Source: Crotophaga sulcirostris | Taxonomy: Eukaryota > Chordata > Aves > Cuculiformes > Crotophagidae | DNA: 64,000 nucleotides | Reading direction: 5' to 3' | NCBI GenBank assembly: GCA_013397455.1 | Contig: VYZB01000371.1 | Coordinates: 1 to 64,000 of the forward strand | In this document: positions 10,393 through 25,300 of the stretch, piece after piece | Numbering within the stretch: the first letter of the stretch is position 1 | Layout of the letters: each line of letters begins with the position of its first letter | The notes under the pieces: generated by a model | Told to the model about the DNA's origin: nothing | The model's input: the letters and a program-made list of their open reading frames with translations, nothing else | The model's database searches: none | Program-made: the position numbers and the translations under genes

Positions 10393-13300
10393 GTAAGTGC
10401 TCCTTTGTTGTAGAGTGCAGTAGGTTATGAGTTTGAAAACACGTTTTAATGCAGCGTTTTATGCCACAGAGGCATTTTGCATATTGGTTGAACTGATGGA
10501 AATTTGTATTATAAGGATGCAGGATCCAGCAGATGCAGGATCCCCCCACCCTATTGACGAGACAGTGTTAATAAGATAAAACAAGAGAAAAAGTTGGTTG
10601 TCATCTTTAAAATCTTCACAAACAGCATAATTTATCATTACAAGGACAGAGCTTGCATGGAGACATCTGCTAACATTGTTGACAGCTTAGTATGCAATAG
10701 AAGTTTGCATTAGGATTTTAAATTTGCTTCAGTGTCTTATACTCTCTTTTGCAAAGGAAACATATTGCTTCAGACTTCAGTAGAAAAGATTGATGGTGCG
10801 TAAAAGTTGTTCCTTCATTTGACGATTATCTTGTTTGAGGAATAACTTTAAAGAATTTGAATTCAGTAAATCAGTAATTTGGATACAGAATGTATTCATT
10901 TCTTTTAACTGTTTCTATACTGACATAACTGACAGGGAGTTCTGTGCAGCGTATCTGTCTCTGTGTTTGGATGCCAGAGACTGATGATCTTTCATTTAAG
11001 CAGGAAAAGAAAAGAAGGGGGAGGGGGAGATAAAATGGCAGTTTGGGAAATGTGCCCAGGTGTTTCATTTGCCCAAACAAGCAAGTCTGTTTTACTTGGC
11101 AATAGCGCGGCTTAGCCAGTTGTCAGAGAGGTTTTCTTGGTTTTAATTTCATCTGCCTGGGTGCAGATCTTCAATTCTGATTTTTTTTTGTGAGACTTCA
11201 GTTTGAAATGTAACAGAAAGTGGTCAAGGAGGTTTTCCAGGTGCTTTTTAAAGCTTTACTCTGAGAAGGTAGCCCTGTGCTGCACGCTGGCTCTGCGTAG
11301 GTGACCACTTTGCCTGCGTGCATTCCTTAGGCGTGAGTCTGCTCTGGTATGGCTGCATCGACACCTTAAACAGCTATTGCTGAAAGGAAGGGGTGACAAA
11401 AGGATTGGAGGAGGTGAGAACTAACAACCTGGTTAGAAGTCAGTCCAAATAAGCATTAAGTAAAATTTATTAAAGAACTGTGGGGTTTGGCTTGTTTTTG
11501 GAGCACTCCCTGCAGATGGGGGATTTTGGAAGAAAAAAAATTTCTGATTTTTCTTGGTGAGAAGTTTACTTGGGGTTGTAAAAAAAGAAATTGGTGTATT
11601 TCCTTAAAGCTGACCTGTTCTTACCCAAAACAAAGATGTGTTTTCACTTGTAAAATAGACAAGTAGCAGCAAATATGGTACCTTTCATTAGAATTTTGCT
11701 TTACCCTTCTTTTCATTCCTTAGCAGCTTTATATAATAGTGTTTCATTTTGATAATAATGTATATTTTCACTCTTATTTGCTTTTTTTTTTTAGTCTTTG
11801 ATTCCTTTATGTGCCCTGTGTTACAGGCTTTACCAAATAAAATACGAAGCAGATAATCTTGGAGTTGAAGTTCTGAAATAGATACAGTTGACTGATCTGT
11901 TGCTGATTATAATGCTTGTTTATAATGGCATTTGATGTATAAGTGTTTGGAATAGAGCTGTCAACTTGCTAAATTATGTTTTCCCAAAAAACCTGTGTTT
12001 TCATCTCTTCATAGATCACGATCTGAGGAGTTAGGAAAAGAAAACCAAACCCTTGCTGTTTTATGACCTCTCTGTTTTAAAGACTAATTAATCTGAATAA
12101 CTGTTGAATACATTACGTGGCAAAAACCAATGAAATGTTAAAAGTATTTTCGTGTATTGTTTGAAATAAATCCCACTTCTCTCCCTTTTCCCCTCTTTTT
12201 TGATGATGATGGTTTTTTTCCCCCTTGTGAAGTTACTGGTCAAATTTGGATACAGGTTCCTGCATATTCATTCTATTACACGTGTTCAAAAAGGTCAGGG
12301 GTTTATAATCAGAAGACAAGATAATGTTTACTATAGTGTCAGCATCTCTGAGGCTTTTTGTCATTCACACTTCCCCAGAGCAATGTCTGACGCTCAGGCT
12401 CGTTCTCTCCTCTTTTCCTGTTACAGGCGATACTGGTAGTTCCTTGTTTGGATGTCAAGGTTCTCCCCTTGCAGGTTTCACCTTCATTTCATCTTTTCTT
12501 GTCTTTAGTAGAATTACTGATTACTCTCCCTATGTTAATTTCTGTACCATTACTTTGTCCATAATGTCTCTGATTCACTGTACTGGTACTGGTGTTGGAA
12601 GGGCAAGGGAATTTTGTTCCCTGAAAACATAAAAGGTAAAAAATTCTGTGAATTTCCGGGATCCAGGTTGAAGACTTTAAGTTTTCCACTAGCTATTTTT
12701 CCTTCTCGGAGTTCCCAGAGGCAGAAAACAATTAAATAGACTGTTCTGAGCACTTCAAACAGCCGTCTTCTAATTGAAAAGTTGAAATTTTAATCAACAC
12801 TTAGTTGGAATCCTATTGCCAAACATCTGCTTCCCTTCAGTTGGTGGCACCTCTTGACCCTCCAGCGTGCTTTGTGCATTCCCACCGCACTGAAGTTGAT
12901 AGTCCTTCAGCTTGGAGCTCAGCACTGCTCTCCCTCATCTCGCAAGGTGAGGATTGAGCCTCCAGCTGCTGGATTTCTTCAGGTCTGAAGTTGAGTTTTC
13001 ATACTGTGCCTTAGTAGGCTGCTTGATCACGCGTCTCGGATTCAGCGTGTCACTGGATGAATGTTGTGAGAGCAACCTGAACGATGACACTTGTCGTGGG
13101 GCAGACTCCAGTGCCACTTGGAGAATATTTTGGCATGGAGAGTACACATTTTATTTTATTGAAATCAGGAAGATGAGTAGTTATACGGTAATAATAATGA
13201 TGCTGCTAAAAATGGGATTTATCTAAAAAAATAAATGAACATAGATTGTTTTTCTTCTGGGTCACTGAATCATTTTCCTTGGTAATCATAAGGTGATTGA

Positions 13301-16300
13301 AAAACAAATGTCATACCCCTCACACTAAAAACGTATTGTACTGAATATACAAGCTTTTCGGTAGTTCTTCAGGGGAAGAAAAAGGCACTCCCTTTTTGTG
13401 AGATGGAAGAAGGACGAATCGTTTTCATTTAGGGGTAAAATACAGAACAGAAAAATGTTTAACAACACAGCTGCAGTCTTAGAGCGCATGCATGTATTTA
13501 CTGACTTACGTAGGGTATTTTAGTGTGGGTGGCTGTGTATTATTTGCAGTATTTTAAAGCCTTGCAGTATAAAGACAGAATCTTTGCTTTTCTCATCTCT
13601 TCTTTTTTTTGCCCTCTGACTTGATTCTTTCCCCAAAGCTTCGAGTGTTTGTTTCATGTCCTTCAACGTAACTACTGAGCATTGAGCTGTGTCCCCTTAA
13701 AATCACAGTTCTAAATCCTCATTTAGAGGTGAGGCCAAAAGAGCGCGTTTGAAACACTACGCAAGAACTGCCAGTGACAGTTGTGCACAGCATTTCTGCA
13801 GGTGGTCCCTGGATATCTGAGTGTGTCCTCAGAGCTTTCATTTTCTGACTTTATAAGTCACTTTTGATTGTTTCATCCATGAAATATAATTGAATGAAAA
13901 ATGGCTGCAGGCTTAGTTCTGGATTTTGAACTTTGGTCTAAATACAGAGGAATGGTGTTGGGAGAGGCTTGGGGAAGGGCTTAAGGTTTTTGGCACCTCA
14001 AAGTAATCCTCCTTGTGTCATCTGGCAGCTGGTTAGCTTCTGTCCCTTTCCAGGTAATGTATTATAGCAGCTGTAGTAGACATTAATGTTAGCCAGGTCC
14101 ATTATAAAAGCCGTGTGATGTACAGGCTATTTTCTTCAAAACCTGTATTAAGTAAATAAGTGATGCTTACCTCAAACCCAGTTACACCCTCGTTGTGAGA
14201 TGGCTGGTGGGGGCTTTGATAGTTTTGAAGCAATCTTTGTTACTTTGTATTTCTGCTTGCTTCTCCATTGCAACAATTCCTCTTGAGGATTCCAAGTCTT
14301 GCTCCAATTAAGTGTTAGATACTGATGCTGTTTTATCTTTCCTGCTCTGTGTTTGACCTGACTTTTTAGCTTCCTTGGTCTGCAAAGGTGGTTTGTGCTG
14401 AATATTCCATATGTGCTTTGTTTCCTGGTGAGATAAAGTTGTGCAGAGGAGTAGTTTCCATTTATAGCTTCAGGGCGTTCCTTTTGCATGAGTTGCTTGA
14501 ACACGTGGACAGATTGTGTTTGGGGCAAGATCTGAAGCTCAGACAGTTATGTTGTAGGAAGCTTGGGTGAAATCCAGGACCACCTTGATGTCAAAGAGAT
14601 TTTGGTCACCATTTTCCATAGGCAAGGAATTCAGGGCGTGATTTTCTTCATGCTTTACTTGCTCCTACGATGCCCCGGCATTTATTCTTGGAGGGGTTAT
14701 CCTCGTGCTGCTCCATGCAGAGCGTCTGAGAGAAGAACTGAAGGCACTTGTAGATGGAAAGTACTTTTGAGATTTACAAGGTTTTGCATCACTTCTGAGA
14801 AACGAAGGATTTAATACTTATGGAACATGTGGACTCTTATTGTATCATTGCTAAACAAATGTTATTTTAAAGTTAAACATACTTTGCTCTGACTGAATGA
14901 TGGGAATCTTGCATTTAGAAAGGGCTTTTCATCCCAATGGATTCCCGTTGTGTTTGAAGCGGATCCCAGAGCGCCTTCACAAAGATTGCGGTGTACGTAA
15001 ACTGAGATTTGTACGTCACCTACACCAGAAGAGCTACTGCTGGCTTGGAACGCGGCAATTACGCAGTGGTGTGGGAAATGCTGAGCAGCGTTTTAGGAAA
15101 AGGCAGGTTCAGTTGAACTTGCTGATAGACGAGGGATGGTGATTAAGCAGCAGACTGTAATGGAGTTACAGCGCTGGGATTTGAGCAAAGCAGCCTATAG
15201 TAAAACTGGTGCTAAAAACTTTGTGTGCTCTCCTGGTAAGACTTTGCTGCAGTGGGAAACCTTGGGCTTGGGATCAGCGAGCTTGGGGCTTGTGGTGAAA
15301 ACTAAGATGGGTCTAGGAATTCCTTGCTGTTAGAAGAGTTGACGTGTGCCTGTGCACGGTTACGTGCGAGTTCTTTGAGATCAGAAGTGTGTGCTACTGA
15401 GAAGAGGGATGATAGGTGGGAACCTGTGTTTAACTGCTGTGGCAGGGAGCTGCAAAGACCATTCATTATGTGTGTCAGACACCAAGCAATTGTGGAGCGT
15501 TGTTGTAAAGCACCGCAAAGACTGTATGGATCCGTGCATTGTTCCACAGCTCCTATTGGGTAGTTGTCAAATGACACTAAAATTTGAGTAGTATCAGTGT
15601 TGACAAGAGATAAAAGGCTGTTGCTTTTTGTGTTTTGATCTTAAATAAGATTATTGTGTAATGATATGCTATTATATAAAGATAAGGAAGATAGATGGGC
15701 AAATCCTTCAGCCACAGAAACATGAGAAGGGGGATTTATTTGGCTATATGAAACGATGTCATAGGTTGTGTTTGCATACATGCTGCTCTCTCTGTGATAA
15801 GGCAGAAGACTGCTGCACAGACAGCTCCTTCTGTACCTAATGGAAACCTGCCCTAGTCTGCTTCTGCTTCCTTGGTGCTGGAATTTGGGTCTAGGCATGT
15901 CTGAGTAACACGAAGCCTTACTGTAAAGAGTTGTGGGCCAGGCACTAAATGAGGAGACTGAGCATCTCTGTTTTCTCTTCAGGCTGCAGATGTTTCTGAC
16001 GGAGTGCTGGCAGAAGCACCTAGCTGGCCTCAGAGCAAGCTGAGGAGCAGCATAGGCATCTGGAAATGGCAGCGTTAAGCAGAAGTGACAGCCAGACATA
16101 GATCCATGTCGGAGATGTTTTGCTCTGTTGTGCTGCCTGGTGTGATGGTGTAGCGGGAGTGTATTTACAGGGGGAGAATTGCTTTCAGATGCCTGGCGAT
16201 CTGAGGCTTTGAAGTGTTCAGAGGCTGTAGCAGCAGGTATTTCTCCAGGGACACAGCTGGGTGCCTTGCAGGTGGCTTTACAACAGCCTTGTGCATGATA

Positions 16301-19300
16301 CAAAGTAGCTGAGGTTTTTCTGCTCATGCTGAGTAGTCTATTAGTTGTGGGGTACGGTTCCCTGAGGGCTCAAAATGCTTTATTGGTCCTGACGAATTTT
16401 TTGTTTTGATGGCCTTTTTTGGAATCAAAACATGTTCTTGGCAGATCATTTAATAAATTGATATAGCTAAAATTATGTTTTTGCTTTTGGGAAACGTGTG
16501 TTCTTCACAAATGTGGAAAGAGAATTCACAGTCTTTGATTGCTTTCTTTTATTATCAGGAGCTGTCTGTGTTACATTCACCCTGGAGGGGTATTATAAAA
16601 CCACTGTATTTACAGTGTAAGGTGTGTGTCATAGCCATGGGGAACAGGAAGGTTTCGTACGTGAGTCTTGGAAGTCACCTGTCCAGCACCAGTGGCGCAT
16701 TGGAGCTTTACCTCTCTTGCAGTGAATTACACCTCAGTAGTTGTTTGGGACTTCTTTGTGCTTTTTGTCTGTCAGTGGGCAAATGCAAAGGGAAAATTGA
16801 GACGTATAAGGATATGATGCTCCTCCCTTTGTTCTCAAGGGATGGAAACCTTTTTAGAACACACGAACACCTAGGCCATCTGAAAGGATCCTGGCTATAA
16901 AAGAATCAGAGTGGACTTGGTGTGTCTGCTGAAGCGATGGTGCCAGCTGGGCATCCTTAACTTGCACAATCAAGTAGTGGGATGGGTGCTTAACGAGACA
17001 CTTCCTCTCTGATGTCTCATGATGATAAGGATGCACATTTTGAATGTTTATTTAGCTTCCTGCTATGGAGTTGTGTGTTTTTCATATCCACTGTTACTCA
17101 CATGACTTCTTGGTAGTACAGACTCTCTTAACATCTCATTAGTTTTCCATCTGCTCTAGAACTCATTTCTCCCATGAGGTATATAATGTTACCTTACAAA
17201 AGTTTTACATCTTCCAGAGCCCAGTGATTCAGGCTTCCCTTATGTTTGTTTTTTTGTTGTTCTTATTTTTCCAAAACTAAGTTTAACTCAGTCTTCATCT
17301 TTAGGATTTTTTTTCTGGTCTTGGAGATCCCAATCCAGTTTGGGACTAAGGCTGGTATTTGGGAAACGGTTCATTAATATTGTCAGCTTGGCTACTTCAT
17401 GCAAGAGGATAATTTGGGTGAAAAGTGTCTGGAATCTTTCTAAAATAACTCAATTAGGTTCATGTGCTTTTATAATACAAAAGAACTCGTTTGAATCCTG
17501 TGTTTGTTTTGACCACAGTAGGTTGTTCCTTCCCTACAATCCAGGAGCAGTTCCTACTTCATGTATTTAAATGCAAAAAAATCAGATTGTTAATCACTGA
17601 AGTAGCTGTAATTGCCTGTAAACTTTTCCTTTCAGTGAGGTCCCTTTTCTGCTTTAGGTGTGAAAATATGGGAAGGATACTTGAAAGATAAATAACACCC
17701 TTCATTTTCCTCCTGTGCTTTTATTGGTGCACTCGAGGTTGGTGGATTGCTTATTAATGAATGCAGTGTTGGGTAACTCTGTGACCTGGTCTTGGCACTG
17801 TTGCAGGCAGTGATATTTTGCCATTAACTTTAATGGAAGCAGAGTTGAAACTCTTATTGGAGATTTCAAAAGTAGTTAAATTTAATACTGCTGTGGGCTG
17901 GATATTTTACTGTCATTTGACTGGCTCCTTCAGTTTCTTGCCCTTTTGTGCCTGAGTGGTGGCGGTGCTGGTTTGAGTCTGTGAATGCAGCCTTAGAGTC
18001 GGGTTTTGTTTATTCAGTGAGTAAATGTTTTCCCTATTGAAGTGAAGCCCTTGCCAAAGGTCATCTGTTAGCGACAGTTACAGATTTTAGTGGGCAGTAA
18101 AATCTCCATCCCACAAGAAATTCTTCCACCTTTTTTCTCGTAGTCTTATGTACTATCAGTTTACATTGCCCAGAAAAATACAACAGTCTCTTCAGTAACT
18201 TACTAAAAGCATCATGTGTTTTTACTGAGCATTCACCAATTTTATGTGCAAGGAAACGGCTATTACAAAACTATGTAAGAAACTATTTTGCCTTTATTCA
18301 TTGTAGGAAGTTAGTTAGCATGGAAAAAATACTCATTATAATATATCCCGAGGAAGGCTGGCAGTGTTTGAGTTGTCCCTTATGCATGACGATTTTATGT
18401 GGTGTGCTTTCATACAGCACTTCAAAAAAATAATTTAAATTAAGATTTTGTAGTTTTGGTGCTAAGAGTTGACCTTTTGTGTTGCATTGAAATCCAGTGG
18501 CCTGGCCCACATGCCCATGGACTGTGCCTGAAATCAAAAGTACACATTTCAGACACCGTTTTCAAGTGTGCCGTCTGCAGGTGACGCAGCAAAGAAATGG
18601 AGATGGGAGACATGGCGGGGATTATTTTACTCGTAACCTTTGTAGTTCCTCTGTGGCGCGAGAGAAACCTGGAAATCCATCTTTTAATATACTCATGAAG
18701 AGTACTTGTCCTTACTTGTCCTCAGTTTATAAGTTATCATCAGAGCTGAATTACAGCACACGAGTGAAGACCTAGAACAACTGTATTAAAGCCTCCAGAC
18801 TTGTCAGCTCGTCTCCCACAGAAACATCAGAATCAACACCGCTTTGCCCATAAAACCTGTTCTTAATTCCTCATCTTGTATGCAGGCTCCCTCCTCCAGG
18901 CCCAGCAGCGTAAAACCACTCAGATCCACAAAGGAACTGGGCATTTCAGCAGTGCTCTAACCAGCTGGATACCTCAGGGCAGGCAGTTGGTCAAGATATT
19001 AATGTCTCACTGATGGAAAACACCAGAAACCATGAGAACTGAATACTCATCTGTGTGGGTTTTTATGTGGTCTGTGTCTTCTAGTGAGTCTGTTAATTAA
19101 AGAATATAAAATAATAGTAATTACATTGTTATATTGCAGGAGAACTCTTTTTCTATCATAAATTTTAGCTGTGCATCTGACACTGTTTGAATGGTATCAC
19201 TTGTTCCCCTCTGGCTTTTTTAAGCTGAGTCCGGGCTGATAGGAGCCTTAGAAGAGATTCACACTACTGCTTATGCTTTTTTCTTTAGTTTTCAAGAGAA

Positions 19301-22300
19301 CATTTAAATGGAGTGGTAGTTAAACAATCCTGGGGGTCTGGCTTTCCACACAGATCAGTAAATAGCACTCAGTCATGTTTTTCCTTTTTTCTCTTTTTCC
19401 CCCTTTACAGAAACAGAAAATTATAATTGTAAAATAGAGGGGCATGGGAAAAGCACCCATGGCTTTTTAAAAACCTTTCAGATTGCCAATTTTTATATTA
19501 AAACATTAATATTTGCTTAAAATGATCTTTTCTGCATTCTCACCTCAGAAGACAAGATCTTTAGCTGTTTGCTGTGTACCTCGTTTTTATTTTGACCCTT
19601 GAGCATGTTCTGCATAATGTCTGTTGTTCATTGTTGTATTACAGAGTGGTTTTCACTGGGACAGATTCCTTGATGTATTACTAACTGGAAAGAGAAGACA
19701 AAAGCATAACTACAACATAATTAATACTCCTGATGACTTGTTCAGTTGTATCTTTCCAATAGAAGTTTTGGAGAGTCACTTCACTTTGAAAATGATTTTT
19801 GTTTATAATAGAGAGCTTATCCCACCCTGTGCAGTCTGTTTTCATGCTTTCTGATCCCAGGGAGGTTTCTGCTGGATGATGAGAAACGATGTTGCTCTCC
19901 ACTTCTTACTCCTAGCATCTATGTGCACAGGCGGTGAAGAAATGAGCGGTGTGGGAAGGCCTTTGCATCAGTTCTGTTTTATTTGTCTACAGTTAATTCC
20001 CTGAGTGGCAAAATCTGTGTTAATCCATCACAGTGTAGGTCCTAGCTTCCCTGTCATATCAACCTTGCTACAAGTCCTTCATCTTTCCAACCCCTAAGAA
20101 TTTATTGACCTTTTTTTTTTCATTACTGCTGTGGAAAATACCTGCTGTCCCTGTAAATCTTACGGAATTCAAATGAGTTGATTTGCACAGGTCTGAGATA
20201 CTCTGGTGTTAAAGCACTGCCTTGGCAGTGAAGGGTAGGTTCTCTCTCGTTTTCGTTTTCCCCTGTTACAATGTTTCTGCAAGCTGACAGAGTCGCTGTG
20301 AAAAGGTTTCAAGGCAAAAAGATATAATTTGTTTGGAATGTAAGGAATAATTATGCAGACAAAAATTTTACAACCTCACAGAGAGATTTGCTCAGGAGAA
20401 GAGACAACAACTTGTTCTGTGGACTCCACTCTGTGTGCACTTCATTTTGAGAAGGTAGAAATTAGGTGTCTGATACAGGTACTCAGGACATCAATATATT
20501 AGCTTCAAAGAGTCCGTCCCAGGCTGTCAGTAGAACTCCTGGCCAGTTATTAATCGGCAGAAGGTGGTTTACTGAGGCTCAGAGGGAAGCACTTTAGGAG
20601 GTAGCGATCTCTAAATGCCGAGTGGAAGGTCGATAAGCACAGTGCAGCCAGTACAGGCCTGTGTCAGTGGAAAATTATAAACAAAACAAAGCCAAAAGAG
20701 TGATTGCAGAAGTTTACGACTGAGTAAACTTCTATTTTCTCGTTCAGTTTGAAAAGAGGTTTGGCATAGAAGCCTGTCGCTGGCTTGCCTTGCTGGTGTT
20801 GTCCCACTGAAGTCAATTGGCCGCCTGGGGTGTGTGGGGGGAGCAAAGGCTTTCATTGACGGATGGCAGCAGGATCTGCACATGATCATTTTTGTGTCCT
20901 AGGTCTGTCCACCTGGTCCCAGCATTCCAGATCTCGACATCGGAGGACTTCGTGTTCCAGACATGAAGATCGAAAACCTTCTGAGGTACTTCTGGAATTT
21001 GATTCGCATTTGACTACATCTGTCTTATGCAAAGTTGTACACATGTTCTGTTAGTGGATCCTTTTCTTCTGATTTACATTTTCTTTCCTTTTTGCTACAT
21101 TTCAGTTGGCACCTGCTCCCTCGCCCCCCCTCCTTTTTTATTTGCCAGGAGATAAGGGAGTTCAGCAGTTGGCACAGCCACTGTCAGCACCAGTTTTGGT
21201 CTGTGAATTTTGTTATAGTCTGACACCCATTCAACAGAGTTGTGCAGTCTTTCATCTAGTATTTTAGGCATAAGGGTTTATTTGTAGCTTGATTTGTGAA
21301 CAATGAAAATTTATATTAGGTGCATTTATTTCATAGTTGATGTTGGGTCTTGGCATGTGATCTTAAAGTGCTTGTCAAACTAGAAATCTGCTTCCCAACA
21401 GTTCTGTTTTGCGTAGTGCTTTGAGGAAACCCTGTCAAGGGAGATAGAAAAATCTTTGTACTTTCCAGGATGGTTGGTAACACACAAATGTGATCCAGTT
21501 CTTTGGAAATACTCTTGCTGAATTTATTATTGCTGGTGATAAGTTTGTTTTCCTTAATTATCTTTAGTACGTCCCATAGAAGCAGCCCCTTAACCCCAGT
21601 TTTGAGACCTACCTCACAAAAGGCCATCAAGATATAATCTGAGATAATTATGAATCTTGCTGTTGTTTTTTGTGTGCTTTTGTTTTCTCCTCTCTCTCTC
21701 TCTTTGCATTTGTTGTCAGAATCTTTGCAGTTTTGTGCTGTTCTGTCTTGTTTTCTCAGCCTGGATGGAATTCTCATATACTTCCCTTTTCTCTGTTCCA
21801 CAGCCTTTCCCCCTCTCCCTCCCTCCCTCCCTCCGTTTGCGTTGTCTCTGCTCGCCACAGCACACTGTTCTGATGACAAGTGTGCTGGCAGAAAAGTGAC
21901 ACTTGCTAAACTCCCCAGGTGAAATCCTGCTCTCATTGAAGTTGGTGGCAAATTTCCCATTGACTTTAGCATGGCCACGGTTTCACCCTTTAGCTTTGAA
22001 GTGTTCAGTGCTTCTGAGAGCCAGCACTTCTGTAAGCTCTGCTCTGCTCCGGGCACTCTAATTGCATCAGAAATTAGAGCAGAAAGAATGGTGTCATGGC
22101 CTGGGAAGGAGTTTCTTGGCTGTCAGGTGCTGCATTAGCTTTGCTTTTGAGGGAGTGCTGTGACAAATTTATCTGAGAGCCTGAGTTACTTTGGCTCTCA
22201 GATTGAGCAAGTTTTGTATCCACTTTGGCTCTCAGATTGAGCAAGTTTTATATCCCATTTTATATTTTCAGTCTTCTTTTCATTTGACCTTTGATTGCTT

Positions 22301-25300
22301 TATTTCAGATCACTTAGAAGTGCAGAATCCCCTGGCCAGCTGTGCTTGCTGGGTTCTGAGCCAGTTTACTTTGTGGCATATTTTTTATTCCTTGATTGGA
22401 GCCTCACAGGACTTGTAATTGGATTGTTTAAAACATTTCATTATATTTCATTACCTGCATTTGTGCTTTCCTTTATATGGTAATGATATTCTTTATTTTT
22501 TTGAACATTGACAGTTTTTCTTAATATGTCAAGACAAGCATTAAGAAAAAAAGTAATGATTTTATGCTCTTCTTATGACAAAACCAGAAACATGTTGAGA
22601 CAGAAGAGGGATAATATGTGTGTGTTGGGAAGGAGGAAAGGTTTCAAGATGTGCAGTAAGGAAGATCACACTTATATTCTCAGAAGTATAATTAACTGTC
22701 AGGTTCATGGTTTCCCTAAAATATTTCCCCCAAATCATAGGGAAACGATTGAGATATCAGGTGTGTGAGCAGTGTTATGATCAAACTGGCTGTGTTGTGT
22801 AGCACTCTGTGTAGGTCTGGTTCTTCCTCAGCCAGGTGCAACAGTTGGCTGGAGTGAACACAGAACAGCGTGGCCATTGGTGTGGGACAGGGAGGTTGTG
22901 TCCCTTTGCCCCCTCAGCAGCCCAATAAGAGAATCTGGGAGCGCTGTCCTGGTGATCTGTGCTCTGCGGGACTGGGCGTGCGTTGGCTGCCCACCACGAA
23001 TCGAGAAGTACCCAGGGAAACTTTCCTTAAGATGTTACCCATCTTCTTCTTGTGCTGGTGGTGCTTATTTTCTGTCACCTGGTTGCTTTTTAACCCTTTT
23101 CTTTGAACGTGACATTGAGTAGTTAAAAATCCATGGTTATGGAGGTGAGGTGTGCCGAGCACAGTCGCTGTAATCTACAGCAGCCTTGGCTTTCTGGGGA
23201 GAGCAGGGTGGGGAGAGGTGGAAGCTGTCTAAACAAGCACAGGCTTGTCCTGCTGCTGCCTGTGATAGCACCCTTTGCTTTCTGCCGTGCTGACAGGCAG
23301 CAACAAAGCAGGCTGAAGCTGCCACAGCAGTGCCACAGCATGCCTGCTGCATGAAGCCCTCTTTATTTCCTTCTGTGGTGCGGTGAAGGCAGCATCACTG
23401 CTTCTGTATGGCTGCCAACCCCCAAATTGCCGAACATCCTGCTCATTTTAGAGGTGGATGCCTTTGCAAAGACAAAGTACGGTTACAGCTGGGATGCAGG
23501 GGTGTCTGTAGCTGACTGAATAACAGCCACCTGTGCTGAACAGGGAGCTGCCACCAGAGTCCCAGTTTGGGTTTTATTTTATTTGATCATTTGTGTTGTT
23601 ATTTTAAATACTTGCACAAAGAGTCATCTCCTTAGAATTTCCTCTTGTGGCTGGTCATGGTAGTCACACCTTTTTTTCTACCACTGGGAATTTCTAGAAT
23701 GCCTTTGGATTAGTCAGAGCTCCAATAATTAAAAACACCCACAAAAAATCTTGCAGCAAAAACGAGTCTTCCTTGTGCTGCTGTTTTAAGACTCGGAGCT
23801 CCTGCAGCTTTTATTGCAGCCAAGAGGGAAGTAAAAGTGGGCAGCACCTTGTAGCACAATGTCTCCCACACAGGGGGAGCACCAGGACTTGTAGTGGAGA
23901 AAGCTGGGAGCTGTTCTCTCAGTATTTGCACCTTCAGCCACCCCTTTCCCTGCCATGAAGCACCACTTATGTCCTGCAGCGGGCTGGGTTCGTTCACTGT
24001 TGGTACAGTGACCTTGTTACAAGCTGTGCTCCATGGTTACCCCGAAGCTGTGAATCGTAGAGTGTAAATATCAAATGTCAGTGTCTCTATTTTTCTCTCT
24101 TGGTCGCTCTCTTTGCAGGTGTTCAGAACGGACCTGATCACTGCCATGAAGTTACATGACTCCTTCCAGCTGAACCCTGATGAATACTATGTGCTGGCAG
24201 ACCCCTGGAGGCAGGAGTGGGAAAAGGGAGTTCAGGTGCCAGTTAGCCCAGGGACCATCCCAGAACCAGTAGCCAGGTATAGTTTGGAGGAATGCGAACA
24301 AATACACGTGCGTTTGTGCTGGCAGCTTGTATCTACATTGCTTTGGCTTCTTGAGCTTTTTTCACAGTGTCTAGCTAGAAAGGGCTGGGTTCTCAGAGGT
24401 GGAAGGGCAGTCTGCCTGAGCTTTTTGAATGGTCGGAGAGGTGAAGAGTCAGGCCTGTTCCGCCTGTGTGTTGAAATATGAACGTCAGAGAATCATTTTT
24501 GGCATTACATTAGGATGGAGTGTGATGACAGAAACTTAAAAATAGATTCTATTTTTAAGCCCAGACTTGACCTCATTCAGCATTGCTGGGAGAGCCCTTG
24601 TCTGATGCTTCATGTGCTTAGTTCCAAGCTGTAGGTTCCTTTCCAGGAACAGTTAGACAAGCCAGACTGAAGGACTAGAGCAAATGCGGCATTTATTTTG
24701 GTTTCATGTTCTTTTTTTGGTTGTTTCATTTACTAACTTAGAAAATTGTTTGTTTTACAACATTTCAACTGTTTTAAGAACCATCCGGATGTGCATGCAA
24801 CTAAATACACTAATGTGAGATTTTCTAGCTTTTATCTGAGAAACTCTTGTTTTCCTTGCCTTGTTTGTTACACTTGGATACTGTTATCTGTTTCAAATTA
24901 AGCAGTTCAGCTGTAAGGGCAGGAGTGTGCTGCAGCCCGGTTATCCCTTTTATCCTTAGTTGGGGTTGGAGAAAGTGAGAAGAACAAGGATTGTTGCCGT
25001 TTAATCATACTGGATGTCTTTGAGTAAGTCCAGGCTGGCCCGTAAGGCATTGTCAAATGACGCAGCGGTGCTGGTGGGGCCAGAACAGCCCAATTTCTGA
25101 TAGGCGGCAAACAATTCTGGGTGATGCTACGCTGCTTCTGTTAGGTTTGCATCCACCGGCTCTAACCTTGGAGCAGAGGCGCTGCAGGAATGTTTGTTAG
25201 TGCTCTGTGTGTTCTGTGCAGCAACCTGCAGCCCCACTGGGTCTGTACAGTGAGGAACTTACCTGCACATCAGGTAAACCCTTCCGTTCCTGCTCCTGAA

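Larger units (their letters stand above)
20986..24118 (+). other. JADE1: JADE1 intron 2
   Basis: A 3.1-kb intron. It contains a pyrimidine-rich stretch at about 21685-21835 with (TC)n and (CCCT)n, an old palindromic repeat at 21919-21987, and a 34-bp tandem duplication at 22190-22257. No exon-like frame was recognised. A 241-codon antisense open frame (21331-22056) crosses these repeats and is judged accidental. Confidence 0.7.

Noticed and set aside
15641..16327. 228-codon - strand open frame in JADE1 intron 1
   Set aside because: No domain or family resemblance, irregular composition, no splice or promoter context; most likely chance. A protein search with no hit would confirm this.
21331..22056. 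241-codon - strand open frame in JADE1 intron 2
   Set aside because: It runs through a simple repeat and an ancient palindromic repeat, and has no recognisable similarity. Treated as accidental.
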